A stretch of 64,000 nt of DNA from Fibrobacter sp. UBA4375. Its GTDB lineage: Bacteria; Fibrobacterota; Fibrobacteria; Fibrobacterales; Fibrobacteraceae. The position numbers were made by a program, and so were the translations under genes. The DNA is taken from positions 62,001 to 126,000 of the forward strand of contig DGRZ01000094.1 of assembly GCA_002391195.1 (NCBI GenBank), given 5' to 3'. Under the pieces are notes generated by a model. That model worked only from the letters and a program-made list of their open reading frames with translations. It searched no databases and was not told the DNA's origin. This document shows positions 23,211 through 32,118 of the stretch, piece by piece. The first letter of the stretch is position 1, and each line of letters begins with the position of its first letter.

Positions 23211-24211
23211 TATTCCTCTTCTCCTAGGGAATCCACAGGCGCTGCGGCGACTTCGGTCTTGATCAGTTTCACCTTGTCGGGCACAAGCTCGTAGCCCTTG
23301 ATGGACATTTCCCGGTTCACGGAAGAAGGCAGGTTCATCTTGACCGTAGGCGCGAGGCTATCTACGTCTTCGATAGCAAAACGGTTGATTTCTACAAAGA
23401 GCTGAAGATTCTGGGACGTGATTGAATCCAGCACGTTCTGGCCGCCGGTAATCTTGATGGATACCGTGTCGGGAGAGAGTTTTGCTTCGTCTTTGTTGTA
23501 ACGCCCGATAAGATGCACCGGAATTTTCTGGAAGGTCTTGCTTTCCAGCTTCTGGATGTCGATGTTCATGATGACGCTGGAATCGCTGGGCGTCACGTAG
23601 GCGGGGAATGTTTCCAGGTTCAGGGCTACCTTGAAATTGTCGTTGGCGGTGAGGCTGTCGAACCGCACGGAATCCGTGGGGATTTCGAAGATGCGGGTCA
23701 GGGCGTCTCTTGCGCCGGATACGCGAATCTGCTCGGGAGTGATTTTCGGAACGTCCGTCATGATGTAGCCGGGTGCCGGGTCGAAGGTCACGTTGGACTT
23801 GACGGGAATGTTCCTCTCGATGCGGGTGTCAAGATCCAGGTCCAAAAACAGGAGCTGGTTCGACGGTTCTACGAACTCCACGTTAGGAAAATTCGGTGCC
23901 GAAAAATTTTTGGCGCCGATGTGCTTGCGGGTGGCGCCCAGTTCCGCCTCTTGCAGGTCGATGACAATGGAGACTGCGTTGGAATCCTTGTTCATGTAGT
24001 TCCAGCGCATGCGGATAAGGTCGAAGGCCGGACCCTTGACGGTAATGGGCAAGGTGTGGGGCGGCTTGGAGGCTACTGCCAGGAGTTCGGGCAACCGGAC
24101 CAGCTTGACGGGAACCTCCATGGTAATTTGAAAGTCCTTGGTGGACATGACAAAAAACCAGAAGGCGATTCCGAACAGGAAGGCCATTATCTTCAATCCG
24201 ATATTATTCAT
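23210..24211 (-). CDS. YbbR/CdaR-like membrane-anchored protein
   Basis: 333 residues with one N-terminal membrane segment (IMAFLFGIAFWFFVMS, about 8-23). It then has repeated beta-rich YbbR modules, recognisable by segments such as MEVPVKLVRLP, RNIPVKSNVTFDPAPGYIM and FQKIPVHLIGRYN. In other bacteria such proteins (CdaR) regulate the c-di-AMP cyclase CdaA, but no cyclase gene is next to it here. TAAATTTG at 24235-24242 is the likely promoter. It is divergent from ftsX. Confidence 0.8.
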   Translation of the reverse strand: MNNIGLKIMAFLFGIAFWFFVMSTKDFQITMEVPVKLVRLPELLAVASKPPHTLPITVKGPAFDLIRMRWNYMNKDSNAVSIVIDLQEAELGATRKHIGAKNFSAPNFPNVEFVEPSNQLLFLDLDLDTRIERNIPVKSNVTFDPAPGYIMTDVPKITPEQIRVSGARDALTRIFEIPTDSVRFDSLTANDNFKVALNLETFPAYVTPSDSSVIMNIDIQKLESKTFQKIPVHLIGRYNKDEAKLSPDTVSIKITGGQNVLDSITSQNLQLFVEINRFAIEDVDSLAPTVKMNLPSSVNREMSIKGYELVPDKVKLIKTEVAAAPVDSLGEEE

Positions 24212-24234
24212 AGCAGTACCGTGATAAACACTAG

Positions 24235-24242
24235 CAAATTTA
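24235..24242 (-). promoter_or_regulatory. TAAATTTG promoter box of the YbbR gene
   Basis: Exact TAnnTTTG on the minus strand, 24 bp from the start codon, in the 45-bp divergent gap to ftsX. A plus-strand TATATTC lies 6 bp before the ftsX GTG. Confidence 0.5.
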
Positions 24243-24256
24243 ATTATATTCGGGCG

Positions 24257-25144
24257 GTGCTAGGACAATTAGGCTACTTAATATCTGAATCTTTTCGGGG
24301 GCTGAAACAGCACCGCACCGTGGTGCTGCCGTCCCTGGTGACCATCTTTCTGTGTTCTGTCTTGCTGGCGGGCTCCCTGACCTCCTTCGGGGGCGTGGTG
24401 AAGCTTCTTTCGGCGGAGAAGGCCCTCTATACGGTGGAGGCGTTCTTGCCCAAGACAGTGAGTGCCGATTCCATCAAGGCCATCTCGGAAAACCTGCTCC
24501 ATACCAAGCGGGTGGAATCCGTCGAATACGTGAGCGCCGATTCGGCCCTGGCGGATTTCCGCAGGCACTTTTCGGGAGAGATGCTGGACCTGGTAGAAGG
24601 TAACCCCCTGCCGCCGTTTTTCCGGGTGAAACTGAAAGAGGAGGCCCACAACCCGGTGGACCTGATGGAAGCCCGTACGGAACTTTTCCGCAAGGGCTAT
24701 TTCGAAGAAGTCCAGGCTCCCATCGAATGGGCGGAACGTATTGCCAAGTGGAAATTCAAGATGGTGTTCTGGCCCCTGTGCCTGAGCGTGCTGTTGCTTG
24801 CCACCCTTTCTTTGATTATCTGCAATTCGGTGCGGCTGTCCCTTTTCTCCAGGCAACTTTTGGTAGAAAACATGAAATACACCGGCGGGAGCCCCTTCTT
24901 TATCGAGTTCCCCTTTGTGCTGGAAGGCCTGATTCTTGGACTTGTGGGTAGCGGTCTTGCGGTAACCCTCTTGGCGGTTCTTGTAAACGCTATCGGAAAC
25001 GCGATTCCCGTGGTGGCAAACAACAGGAGCGGTCTTGGGCTCATGCTTGCAGGCGTGGTGGCGCTGGTGACGGTCCTTTCGGCCTACTTCAGCTACAGGA
25101 CGGTACGCAGGTTCTTGACGGTGAAGAATTTTGAGCAGGAATAA
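24257..25144 (+). CDS. ftsX: Cell-division ABC permease FtsX
   Basis: 295 residues from GTG 24257; the frame is open farther upstream, but only as a shadow of the YbbR gene. Four hydrophobic segments are arranged as one near the N-terminus (VVLPSLVTIFLCSVLLAGS), a large extracytoplasmic domain, and three near the C-terminus, as in FtsX. FtsX with the ATPase FtsE controls peptidoglycan hydrolases through EnvC. envC follows after one base. No ftsE lies in the window. Confidence 0.88.
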   Translation: MLGQLGYLISESFRGLKQHRTVVLPSLVTIFLCSVLLAGSLTSFGGVVKLLSAEKALYTVEAFLPKTVSADSIKAISENLLHTKRVESVEYVSADSALADFRRHFSGEMLDLVEGNPLPPFFRVKLKEEAHNPVDLMEARTELFRKGYFEEVQAPIEWAERIAKWKFKMVFWPLCLSVLLLATLSLIICNSVRLSLFSRQLLVENMKYTGGSPFFIEFPFVLEGLILGLVGSGLAVTLLAVLVNAIGNAIPVVANNRSGLGLMLAGVVALVTVLSAYFSYRTVRRFLTVKNFEQE

Positions 25145-25145
25145 G

Positions 25146-26387
25146 ATGCGGATTCTTTCCATCATCTTGTGTCTTTTGGTGGGGCTCTCTTTCGGAGCGC
25201 CTAAAAAGACCGATGCCCAAATCAAGGAACAGCGCACGGCCCTCAAGAAATTGGAGACGGACCTGGCCAAGAAACGCAAGGAACTGGCCTTGCTGGAAAC
25301 CGAAGAAAAAGGCGTGCTCAATACCATCTCCCTTTTGGACCAGAACCTGAACCAGACCAGGACCTACATCCAGGAACTTTCCAAGAGTGAAATTCTGGTG
25401 CAGGGGGCGGTGCGGCAACTTTCCCGAGACCTGGATTCTCTGGACCGGCAAATCCGGGAACGCAAGGAAGTCATGCGCAAACGCATCCGGACCCTGTACG
25501 AAAAAGGCCGGAGCAGCGAAGCCGAAGTCCTGTACGGCCTGCTGACCCAAAAGGGGAACCCGGAGCGGCAGGTTTACTGGGTCCATCATCTGCTTTATCA
25601 GGACCAGGAACAGGTGAACACCCTGCTTAGGCTCATGCGGGAACGCGACGAAAAGAAAAAGCAGGAGATCAGTCACCTGCAAGAGCTTTCCCAGCTGCGT
25701 CACAAGAAGAACGCCGAAGAAAAGGGCCTGGTGACCCAGATGAGCGGGCAAGAGAAAATGCTCCTTTCGTTGAAGCACGACAAGGCCATGCAGCGTCGCG
25801 CCCTGGAAGAGTTCGAGCGTAACCAGAAGACCATGCTTGCGTTGATCAAGAAGTTGGAAGAGAAGCGCAAGAAGGAACTGGCCGCCGCCAAGAAGGCCGA
25901 AGCGGAACGCAAGGCGAAGAAGGCCAAGGAAAAGAAGAAAAAGGCGAAAGAGAAAGTGGTGGAAAAACCGAAGCCAACGGTGACCACCACCCTCAAGGGT
26001 CCCAAGTGCATGCCGCTGGAAGGCGAAGTCATCAGCCGTTACGGCCTGCAGGAACACCCCGTGCTCCATATCGCGACCCGTAACCTGGGTATCGAAATCC
26101 GTGGCAAGCGTGGTAAGATGGTAAAGGCCGCCGCTCCCGGTACGGTTGTGATGGTCTCCGAAATCGACGGCCGTGGTCCGTCGGTAATTATCGAACACGA
26201 AGGCGGAACCTACTCCGTTTACGGGCACCTCCGTTCGATTCGCGTCCAGGAGGGCAAAGAGGTGCAGAAATGCGAAGAAATTGGCGAAGTAGGCGATATT
26301 GCGTCCTTAAATGGAATTAAATTGTATTTCCAAGTTAGCGAAGGGACCCAGACCGTGGATCCCCTACAGTGGTTGAAGGAAAAATGA
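25146..26387 (+). CDS. EnvC-like murein hydrolase activator
   Basis: 413 residues from ATG 25146. A signal peptide (ILSIILCLLVGLSFGA) is followed by a long coiled coil (about 25-260), a lysine-rich linker and a C-terminal LytM/M23 domain (GEVISRYGLQEHPVLHIATR to DPLQWLKEK). In active M23 enzymes a His and an Asp occur in the HxGxD segment; here it reads NLGIEI, so the zinc site is incomplete. This is expected for EnvC-type activators, which stimulate amidases rather than cut. It is coupled to ftsX, and its stop region overlaps holB. Confidence 0.88.
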   Translation: MRILSIILCLLVGLSFGAPKKTDAQIKEQRTALKKLETDLAKKRKELALLETEEKGVLNTISLLDQNLNQTRTYIQELSKSEILVQGAVRQLSRDLDSLDRQIRERKEVMRKRIRTLYEKGRSSEAEVLYGLLTQKGNPERQVYWVHHLLYQDQEQVNTLLRLMRERDEKKKQEISHLQELSQLRHKKNAEEKGLVTQMSGQEKMLLSLKHDKAMQRRALEEFERNQKTMLALIKKLEEKRKKELAAAKKAEAERKAKKAKEKKKKAKEKVVEKPKPTVTTTLKGPKCMPLEGEVISRYGLQEHPVLHIATRNLGIEIRGKRGKMVKAAAPGTVVMVSEIDGRGPSVIIEHEGGTYSVYGHLRSIRVQEGKEVQKCEEIGEVGDIASLNGIKLYFQVSEGTQTVDPLQWLKEK

Positions 26388-27508
26388 TAGAGTACAGGCT
26401 AAATGGTCCAGCTTCTCAGGAGCGCCAGCGGATTCGGCTCATGTCGGCTCTGCGGGAGAACCGTTTCCCTCAGGCCATCTTGATTGACGGCCCTGCAGGA
26501 ATCGGCAAGAAGGCCCTTGCTATGGAAATATCCAAGGCCCTGCAGTGCGAGAACAAGGAAATGCGCCCCTGCGGGAAATGTTTCGGCTGCAAACTGGCCA
26601 TGGACGCAGGCGTCACCGACGGTTGGGTGGTGCCCATGGAGTCCAAGGAGGCCCACGCCCGGAGTGCCGCCGACGTTTCTGCCGGTAGTACCGCCAAGAC
26701 GGTGCAGGACTACAAGCTGGCCTACATTTCGGAGATTTTCAAGAATCCTTACCGCATAGACATTTTCAACGCCGCCGCCGAAATTTCGGTGGAACTGATC
26801 CGTTCCATGACAGGGGCTTTCGCCCTGAAAGGGGACCGTGTCCGCGTGATTATCGTGGCCGAGGCAGACCGCATGAACGACTCTGCGGCAAATGCGTTCT
26901 TGAAGACTCTGGAAGAAGTTCCGCCAGACACCTACTTTATTTTGACCACCAGTTCTCGCGAAAAACTTTTGCAGACTATCCGTTCCCGCTGCTTGGCACT
27001 CCACCTGTTGCCCCTCAGCGACAAGGAGGTTCGCGAAGAAACCCTCCGTATGCTGGGTGAAGACGCCGACGAAGATAGCGTCACCGACGACGTGGTGGGG
27101 CTTGCGGTAGGCTCTCCAGGCAAGGCCCTCTACTACGTGGAACACGGGGCCCGCTGGTGCGCCATGGCGGTGGACTTTTTGCTGATGAGCCTTCGTGGGG
27201 ATTACGGCGATTTGTTTGCCGCCCTGAAAGAAGCGGATTTTGAAGACCCCCTGGAGGCGAACCGTTTTCTGGACGTGCTGGGCTTCTTGATTTCGGACCT
27301 GTTGCGTGCAAAGTCCGGAGCACCCTTGCGGATACCGGACACCACCGGTCGCGTCCATCTGGAAAATTTCCCGAGGGTAAACGTAGATGCCCTGGAAATG
27401 GCATTGAAAGACGTGCAGGAAACCATGTCACGTATTGCTACCCGCAGGTCTACGGAAACCATGTGCCTGCAGGCCCTGGCCATCAAGCTTTTTGAAGGAT
27501 ATAAATGA
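26384..27508 (+). CDS. holB: DNA polymerase III delta' subunit
   Basis: 374 residues from ATG 26384, which overlaps the envC stop (ATGA). Walker A GPAGIGKKALA (about 34-44), a zinc-binding cysteine group (CGKCFGC, with an earlier Cys in LQCEN) and the delta' LKTLEEVPPDTYFILTT segment are clear. The SRC-type motif TIRSRCL follows. It is part of the clamp loader. It overlaps recJ by 4 nt. Confidence 0.88.
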   Translation: MIEYRLNGPASQERQRIRLMSALRENRFPQAILIDGPAGIGKKALAMEISKALQCENKEMRPCGKCFGCKLAMDAGVTDGWVVPMESKEAHARSAADVSAGSTAKTVQDYKLAYISEIFKNPYRIDIFNAAAEISVELIRSMTGAFALKGDRVRVIIVAEADRMNDSAANAFLKTLEEVPPDTYFILTTSSREKLLQTIRSRCLALHLLPLSDKEVREETLRMLGEDADEDSVTDDVVGLAVGSPGKALYYVEHGARWCAMAVDFLLMSLRGDYGDLFAALKEADFEDPLEANRFLDVLGFLISDLLRAKSGAPLRIPDTTGRVHLENFPRVNVDALEMALKDVQETMSRIATRRSTETMCLQALAIKLFEGYK

Positions 27509-29202
27509 CCGAAGACCTGGTGGCATCGACCCTTTCTATGGAACTGGGAATCCCCCATCTGGTGGCGAGATTCCTGGTGTCCCGCGGGTACAAGTCCGTG
27601 GGCGAGGTGCAGAAGCTCATGGCCGGAAGCGCAGACGATGTGCTTTCGCCTTGGCTGATGCTTGGAATGGATCGGGCCATCCAGTGGATTATGGATGTGC
27701 GGGACCGCAAGGAAAAGGTTTTTATCTTCGGTGACTACGACTTGGACGGCATGACCTCGGTAACCCTGTTGACTAGGGGCCTGCAAGAGGCGGGCATCGA
27801 ATCCGAGTGGAGGCTCCCTAGCCGTTTTGGTGACGGATACGGCCTGTCTATGTCGGCGGTAGATGAAATGTACAAGTCCGGCGCGCGGAACGTGATTACG
27901 GTAGATACGGGCATTACCGCCAACGGCGAAATCGCCTACGCCAAGGAACTGGGCATGGCGGTGATGGTGATAGACCATCACCAGCCTTCTGGAGATGGCC
28001 TGCCTCCTTGCGATGTGCTCTTGGACCCCCATCAGGTGGGCGACACTTACCCGAACCCTGAACTTTGCGGTGTGGGCGTTTCTTACAAGTTTATTTGCGC
28101 CCTGTTCGAAAAGCTGGGCAAGCCCGTTCCCGAAAAATACCTGGACCTGGTGGCCCTCGGCACACTTGCAGACCTGGTGGGTATGACTCCCGAAAACAGG
28201 GCCTTTACCAAGGCTGGGCTTAGACGGTTGCAGAACAGCGAATGGCCCGGACTCCAGGCGCTGTACAATTCTCTCCAGAAACCGGGAAGCCTTGTGGGCG
28301 GCATCGACGTGATGTACAAGTTTGCGCCCCTGCTCAACGCCCCCGGCCGTATGGAAAGGCCCGACCCGGCGCTAAAACTGTTGCTTTGCGAAAACAAGGC
28401 TGACGCTCCGGTGCTGCTTTCGGAGCTGAAGGACTGGAACGCACGCCGCAAGCAGAAAGAAGCGGAAATTACCGACATGGCCATGGAGCAGGTCCAGAAC
28501 ATCTATGGCGAAAACATTCCGCCGGTGCTGTTGGTGGCCGGCGAGAACTGGCATGTGGGCGTTATCGGGATTGTGTCCGCAAAGCTCGCGCAGGAATTCA
28601 ACCGCCCCACGGCGGTACTTTCGGTAATGGAAGGAATGGCGCACGCCAGTGCCCGTGCCGTTCCCGGTTTCAACTGGCACAAGGCCCTCTTTGAATCTCG
28701 GGACCTGTTTGACCGCTGGGGAGGCCACGCCAACGCCGCCGGATTCTCGCTCCCTGCAGGCAAGATTCAGGAACTGCAGGGCCGCATTCTCGTATCGGCG
28801 AAGGAACAGGGCTACACCGGCGAAGTCCCTCGTGAGACGGGCGGACAGAATTACGATATCCAGGTGGCCTTGGGAGAGCTCCTTGTGGACCCCACCAACA
28901 AGAACGGCGCAACGGTGCTGGACTATTTCGACAAGATGGAACCTTTCAGCGGGAACTTCCCGTATCCTGTGTTCCGGGCCGAAAACGTGAAGGTCCATCG
29001 GCTGCGGGAACTTCGTGGCGGCCACCTGCAGATGGAAGTCTCCCAGGCGGGGAGTCCGGCGTTTTCGGCTATTGCCTTCGGGCTCCGCAAGTGCAAGGCC
29101 CTCATCGGCAAGAGCCATCGGGTGACCATCGTGTTCGAGCCCACCTGGAACTACTACAACGGCAGGCGTTCTTTGCAGCTCTGCATCAAGTCCATCGAGT
29201 AG
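27505..29202 (+). CDS. recJ: Single-strand exonuclease RecJ
   Basis: 565 residues, the usual length. DHH-family motifs: FGDYDLDGMTS (about 75-85), VMVIDHHQP (about 153-161), GTLADLVGM, and GGHANAAGFSL of the DHHA1 domain. RecJ degrades 5'-ended single-stranded DNA in recombination and mismatch repair. It is translationally coupled to holB. Confidence 0.96.
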   Translation: MTEDLVASTLSMELGIPHLVARFLVSRGYKSVGEVQKLMAGSADDVLSPWLMLGMDRAIQWIMDVRDRKEKVFIFGDYDLDGMTSVTLLTRGLQEAGIESEWRLPSRFGDGYGLSMSAVDEMYKSGARNVITVDTGITANGEIAYAKELGMAVMVIDHHQPSGDGLPPCDVLLDPHQVGDTYPNPELCGVGVSYKFICALFEKLGKPVPEKYLDLVALGTLADLVGMTPENRAFTKAGLRRLQNSEWPGLQALYNSLQKPGSLVGGIDVMYKFAPLLNAPGRMERPDPALKLLLCENKADAPVLLSELKDWNARRKQKEAEITDMAMEQVQNIYGENIPPVLLVAGENWHVGVIGIVSAKLAQEFNRPTAVLSVMEGMAHASARAVPGFNWHKALFESRDLFDRWGGHANAAGFSLPAGKIQELQGRILVSAKEQGYTGEVPRETGGQNYDIQVALGELLVDPTNKNGATVLDYFDKMEPFSGNFPYPVFRAENVKVHRLRELRGGHLQMEVSQAGSPAFSAIAFGLRKCKALIGKSHRVTIVFEPTWNYYNGRRSLQLCIKSIE

Positions 29203-29208
29203 GCGGTT

Positions 29209-29712
29209 ATGATTAAACGGAACTTTCCACTGATCGTGCTGTTCCTGGTGTTCCTGGGCCTGCTGGACTTTATCTGGCAGGTGACGCCCTACAAGGCCCC
29301 TCTGTCTCAAGAGGACGAGTCGGCGGTTGCAGGGCCAGAAAAGTCCAGGGCTTTTACGGGCCGCATGGACATGCCAAATTTGGACGACATCTACGTGCTG
29401 GACAATTCCGCAGGTCGTGATGTGGAAGCCCTGGAAAAATACATCCAGGGTCGTGCCGCAGGCCTGCACTGGCTCGGTCAGGAGCATTTCAAGAAGAAGG
29501 GTGCCGACGATATTCGCCTGGGGCTCCATCTGGTGGTGGATTCCCTCGGGATCTTTACCTGCAAGGAGATTCTCTTTTCTGATGCCGACGACGAAGCCTT
29601 CGAGCAGAAACTCAAGGACCACATCGAGTACTTTTGGCGGTACAAGAAAAGCGAAAACGGGGTGACCGATTTCTGGATACCCCTTCGCTGGAAAGCGAAA
29701 TACTCCAAATAA
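29209..29712 (+). CDS. Membrane-anchored protein, TonB/AgmX-like C-terminus
   Basis: 167 residues; an N-terminal membrane anchor (PLIVLFLVFLGLLDFIW) is followed by a variable linker. The C-terminal part GLHLVVDSLGIFTCKEILF...FWIPLRW has the strand-helix-strand pattern of TonB/AgmX C-terminal domains. That is inference from pattern only. It lies 6 bp after recJ and is probably in the same operon, though its role there is unclear. Confidence 0.55.
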   Translation: MIKRNFPLIVLFLVFLGLLDFIWQVTPYKAPLSQEDESAVAGPEKSRAFTGRMDMPNLDDIYVLDNSAGRDVEALEKYIQGRAAGLHWLGQEHFKKKGADDIRLGLHLVVDSLGIFTCKEILFSDADDEAFEQKLKDHIEYFWRYKKSENGVTDFWIPLRWKAKYSK

Positions 29713-29719
29713 GAAACGC

Positions 29720-29812
29720 AGGACTATGCCTGCGCCACCATGTTGCGTTCGTCACCCCCGAGGGTCCTATCGGCCTTCGGCCTCCAGGATGACAGGGGGT
29801 CCGCTTTCAGTA
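29720..29812. repeat. REP-like palindrome
   Basis: CGAGGGTCC TATCGGCCTTCGGCC TCCAGGATGAC: a member of the GTCATCC/GGATGAC family between convergent genes. Confidence 0.7.
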
Positions 29813-30238
29813 TCATCCCTTCAGAATAGCCAGCAACTGGTCGGCCTTCTTCTCGATAAGGATGAAGGCTTCGAACATGCGGGCTTCGCGCCATTTGGTA
29901 AGGTACTTGCCCCACCATTCGGTGGCAATTTCGTCCGGAGATTTTTTGTCTTTTTCGTTCTGGTACCAGATTTCCTTGGAGACTTCCCTGATGACGGCGG
30001 CCATGTCGGCGGCAGGCTGCAAAGACCCCTTGCAGAGAAGCAGGGCCCGCAGGTTGTCCAGCAGGATTTCGTCGGTGGGGGAGTCGGAATCGTCACGGGC
30101 GCAGTCCCAGATTTCTCCACGGTGACGCTCTGTCCAAGAAAGCAGATGGCTTTCGGTCTCTTTCAGTTCGCCTTTGGCGAGTTTTTCCTCTACCGCCTCG
30201 CGGGGGTAATAGATGCTGTTGGGGTAAAATTCAATCAT
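29813..30238 (-). CDS. Conserved hypothetical protein, 141 aa
   Basis: Mostly helical, acidic protein (MIEFYPNSIYYPREAVEEKL ... ADQLLAILKG) with no membrane segment or signal. I recognise no family. It is the last gene before tRNA-Leu. Confidence 0.65.
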   Translation of the reverse strand: MIEFYPNSIYYPREAVEEKLAKGELKETESHLLSWTERHRGEIWDCARDDSDSPTDEILLDNLRALLLCKGSLQPAADMAAVIREVSKEIWYQNEKDKKSPDEIATEWWGKYLTKWREARMFEAFILIEKKADQLLAILKG

Positions 30239-30260
30239 AGGCGTCCTAAAAAGCCATTAG

Positions 30261-30343
<83 letters not shown>

Positions 30344-30356
30344 CGTTGGCGTGGCT

Positions 30357-30364
30357 CAAATATA
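30357..30364 (-). promoter_or_regulatory. TATATTTG promoter box of tRNA-Leu
   Basis: Exact TAnnTTTG on the minus strand, 13 bp from the mature 5' end, placing the start about 6-8 nt before the tRNA. Confidence 0.6.
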
Positions 30365-30376
30365 TAAAATTCTTGC

Positions 30377-31315
30377 CTAGGATTGGCGTGAGGGAGTGTA
30401 GTTCGCCAGGTATTCCTTCATTTCCTGGATGTAGGTCTGGCATATGGAGGATATGTTGAAGTTCTTCTTGACGATGTACCCGATTTCCATGGTGCGGTCG
30501 TCCTTGCCCTTGCTGTCCTTGAAGGGAACGGCCACGTAGTCGGAACCGTTGATTTCTTCGCTGATAATTCCCGAACAGAGTGTGTATCCGTTGAGCCCCA
30601 CCATCAGGTTCAACATGGTGGCTCGGTCATTGGCCTTGATGGTCCGGTGGTATTCATTTGTACTTAAAATCTCTTCGGCAAAGTAGTAGGTGCCGCTTTC
30701 GCTCTGTTCAAAGGAGAGGCAGGGGTAGTCCGAAAGGTCGTGCAGGTTTACAGACTTGCGGCTTGCCAGAGGGTGGTTTTTCCACATGTAGGCGTAGGCC
30801 TTGCAGTCAATCAGGTGGTGGAATTCCAGATCTTTTTCCTTGAACAGGTAGTTGATGTACTTGCGGTTGAAATCACTCAGGTACAAGATGCCGATTTCGC
30901 TCTTGAGGGTGGCCACGTCGTCGATGACTTCCTTGGTCTTGGTTTCCCGAAGGGCGAACTCGTATTCGTCGGAGTCGGACTTTTTGACCATCTCCACAAA
31001 GGCCTTGACGGCAAAGGAGTAGTGCTGTGTAGAGATGGCGAACTTTCTCTTTTGGCGCACGCCGTCGCTGTAGTGCTCCAGCACCGTTTCGTAGTGGTGG
31101 TACAGCTGGCTTGCTTGGGCGATAAACTCTTCGCCTTCGACGGTGAGGGAAACTCCACGGCTGGTGCGGTTGAAGATGACGATGCCGATTTCGTCTTCCA
31201 AGTCGTGGATGGCCGCCGTGAGAGACGGTTGAGAAATAAACAGGTTCTCGGCGGCCTTGTTGAAGGAGCCGACCTTTGCGATGCCGATGGCGTAACGAAG
31301 CTGCTGGAGAGTCAT
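30377..31315 (-). CDS. LysR-family regulator
   Basis: 312 residues. The N-terminal winged helix-turn-helix (LQQLRYAIGIAKVGSFNKAA, then FISQPSLTAAIHDLEDEIG) is typical of LysR regulators, followed by a substrate-binding domain. The target genes are unknown; the nearest divergent sequence is repeat DNA, so it may act elsewhere. A GAATTC-type repeat lies just upstream at 31322-31352. Confidence 0.93.
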   Translation of the reverse strand: MTLQQLRYAIGIAKVGSFNKAAENLFISQPSLTAAIHDLEDEIGIVIFNRTSRGVSLTVEGEEFIAQASQLYHHYETVLEHYSDGVRQKRKFAISTQHYSFAVKAFVEMVKKSDSDEYEFALRETKTKEVIDDVATLKSEIGILYLSDFNRKYINYLFKEKDLEFHHLIDCKAYAYMWKNHPLASRKSVNLHDLSDYPCLSFEQSESGTYYFAEEILSTNEYHRTIKANDRATMLNLMVGLNGYTLCSGIISEEINGSDYVAVPFKDSKGKDDRTMEIGYIVKKNFNISSICQTYIQEMKEYLANYTPSRQS

Positions 31316-31321
31316 GGTTGT

Positions 31322-31352
31322 AGTTCGGATTTCGGAATTCGGAGTTGGGAGT
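31322..31352. repeat. GAATTC-type repeat upstream of the LysR gene
   Basis: GTTCGGATTTCGGAATTCGGAGTTGGGAG, a short member of the family. Confidence 0.65.
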
Positions 31353-31458
31353 TGGTATTAGAAGGTTAGTATGGAAGATGTATTTCCTATGTGTTTGGTA
31401 GGAATAAATATAGGCAAAAACTATACCTTCGGCAAGAGGTTGTTCGTAAAAAAGAATT

Positions 31459-32118
31459 TTAGTCTTCGAAGGGGCGGACCCTCAGGGTGACGCCCAGTTT
31501 TTCGCAGGTCTTGCGGCAGATTTCGATTTTCTCTTCGGACATGACCTTTTCTACGACGGTCAAGACCACATTCGGTACGAACTGCTTTGCCTTGACGGCG
31601 AAATCCTTCAGGGCATCGTAGGATTGGATGCCGAACTTGGACCGCGTAAGAGCCAAAAATTCTTCGGCGTCCGGCGCGTTCAATGAGATGGAGACGGTGT
31701 CGAAGCGGCCTTTCAGTTCGGGCGTTATGTCTTTCCCGTGGATCAGGTTTGCAAGTCCGTTGGTGTTCACTCGGACCTTCAGGTTCGGGTATTTCGCCTT
31801 CAGCTGGTCAATGATTTTGCACACATCGTCGATGCGCTCCAGAGGCTCGCCGAAACCGCAGAAAATCAGCTCGTGAATGACGGAAAGGTCAAAGGCGTCG
31901 AATTCTTCCATCACGGTCTCTACGCTGGGCTCGCCACCCTTGAGCCAGAGGGAGTTGCCTTCCATCATCTTCTTGGTCTGGCGCAGGCAAAAGACGCAGC
32001 TACAGGGGCAGCGGTTGGTGATGTTCACATAGACATTCTTTCCGGTCAAATCGCCGCTGTCCTTGAGGTTCAGGTAGCCCGCCTGTCCCACCTTTCCGGT
32101 AACCGTATATAAAATCAT
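31459..32118 (-). CDS. Radical SAM protein, TatD-associated type
   Basis: 219 residues. A CPCSCVFCLR segment (about 38-47) supplies the CxxxCxxC cluster motif, followed by a GE-type motif in CGFGEPLERID. Length and the ITNRCPCSC start resemble the radical SAM family often found beside tatD (TIGR04038). No tatD gene is in the window. It overlaps pdxK by 4 nt, so it is co-expressed with a vitamin B6 gene. Its substrate is unknown. Confidence 0.75.
   Translation of the reverse strand: MILYTVTGKVGQAGYLNLKDSGDLTGKNVYVNITNRCPCSCVFCLRQTKKMMEGNSLWLKGGEPSVETVMEEFDAFDLSVIHELIFCGFGEPLERIDDVCKIIDQLKAKYPNLKVRVNTNGLANLIHGKDITPELKGRFDTVSISLNAPDAEEFLALTRSKFGIQSYDALKDFAVKAKQFVPNVVLTVVEKVMSEEKIEICRKTCEKLGVTLRVRPFED

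Noticed and set aside
23513..24256. Long N-terminal extension of FtsX
   Set aside because: The upstream part is antisense to the YbbR gene and not FtsX-like; the GTG at 24257 gives the expected length.
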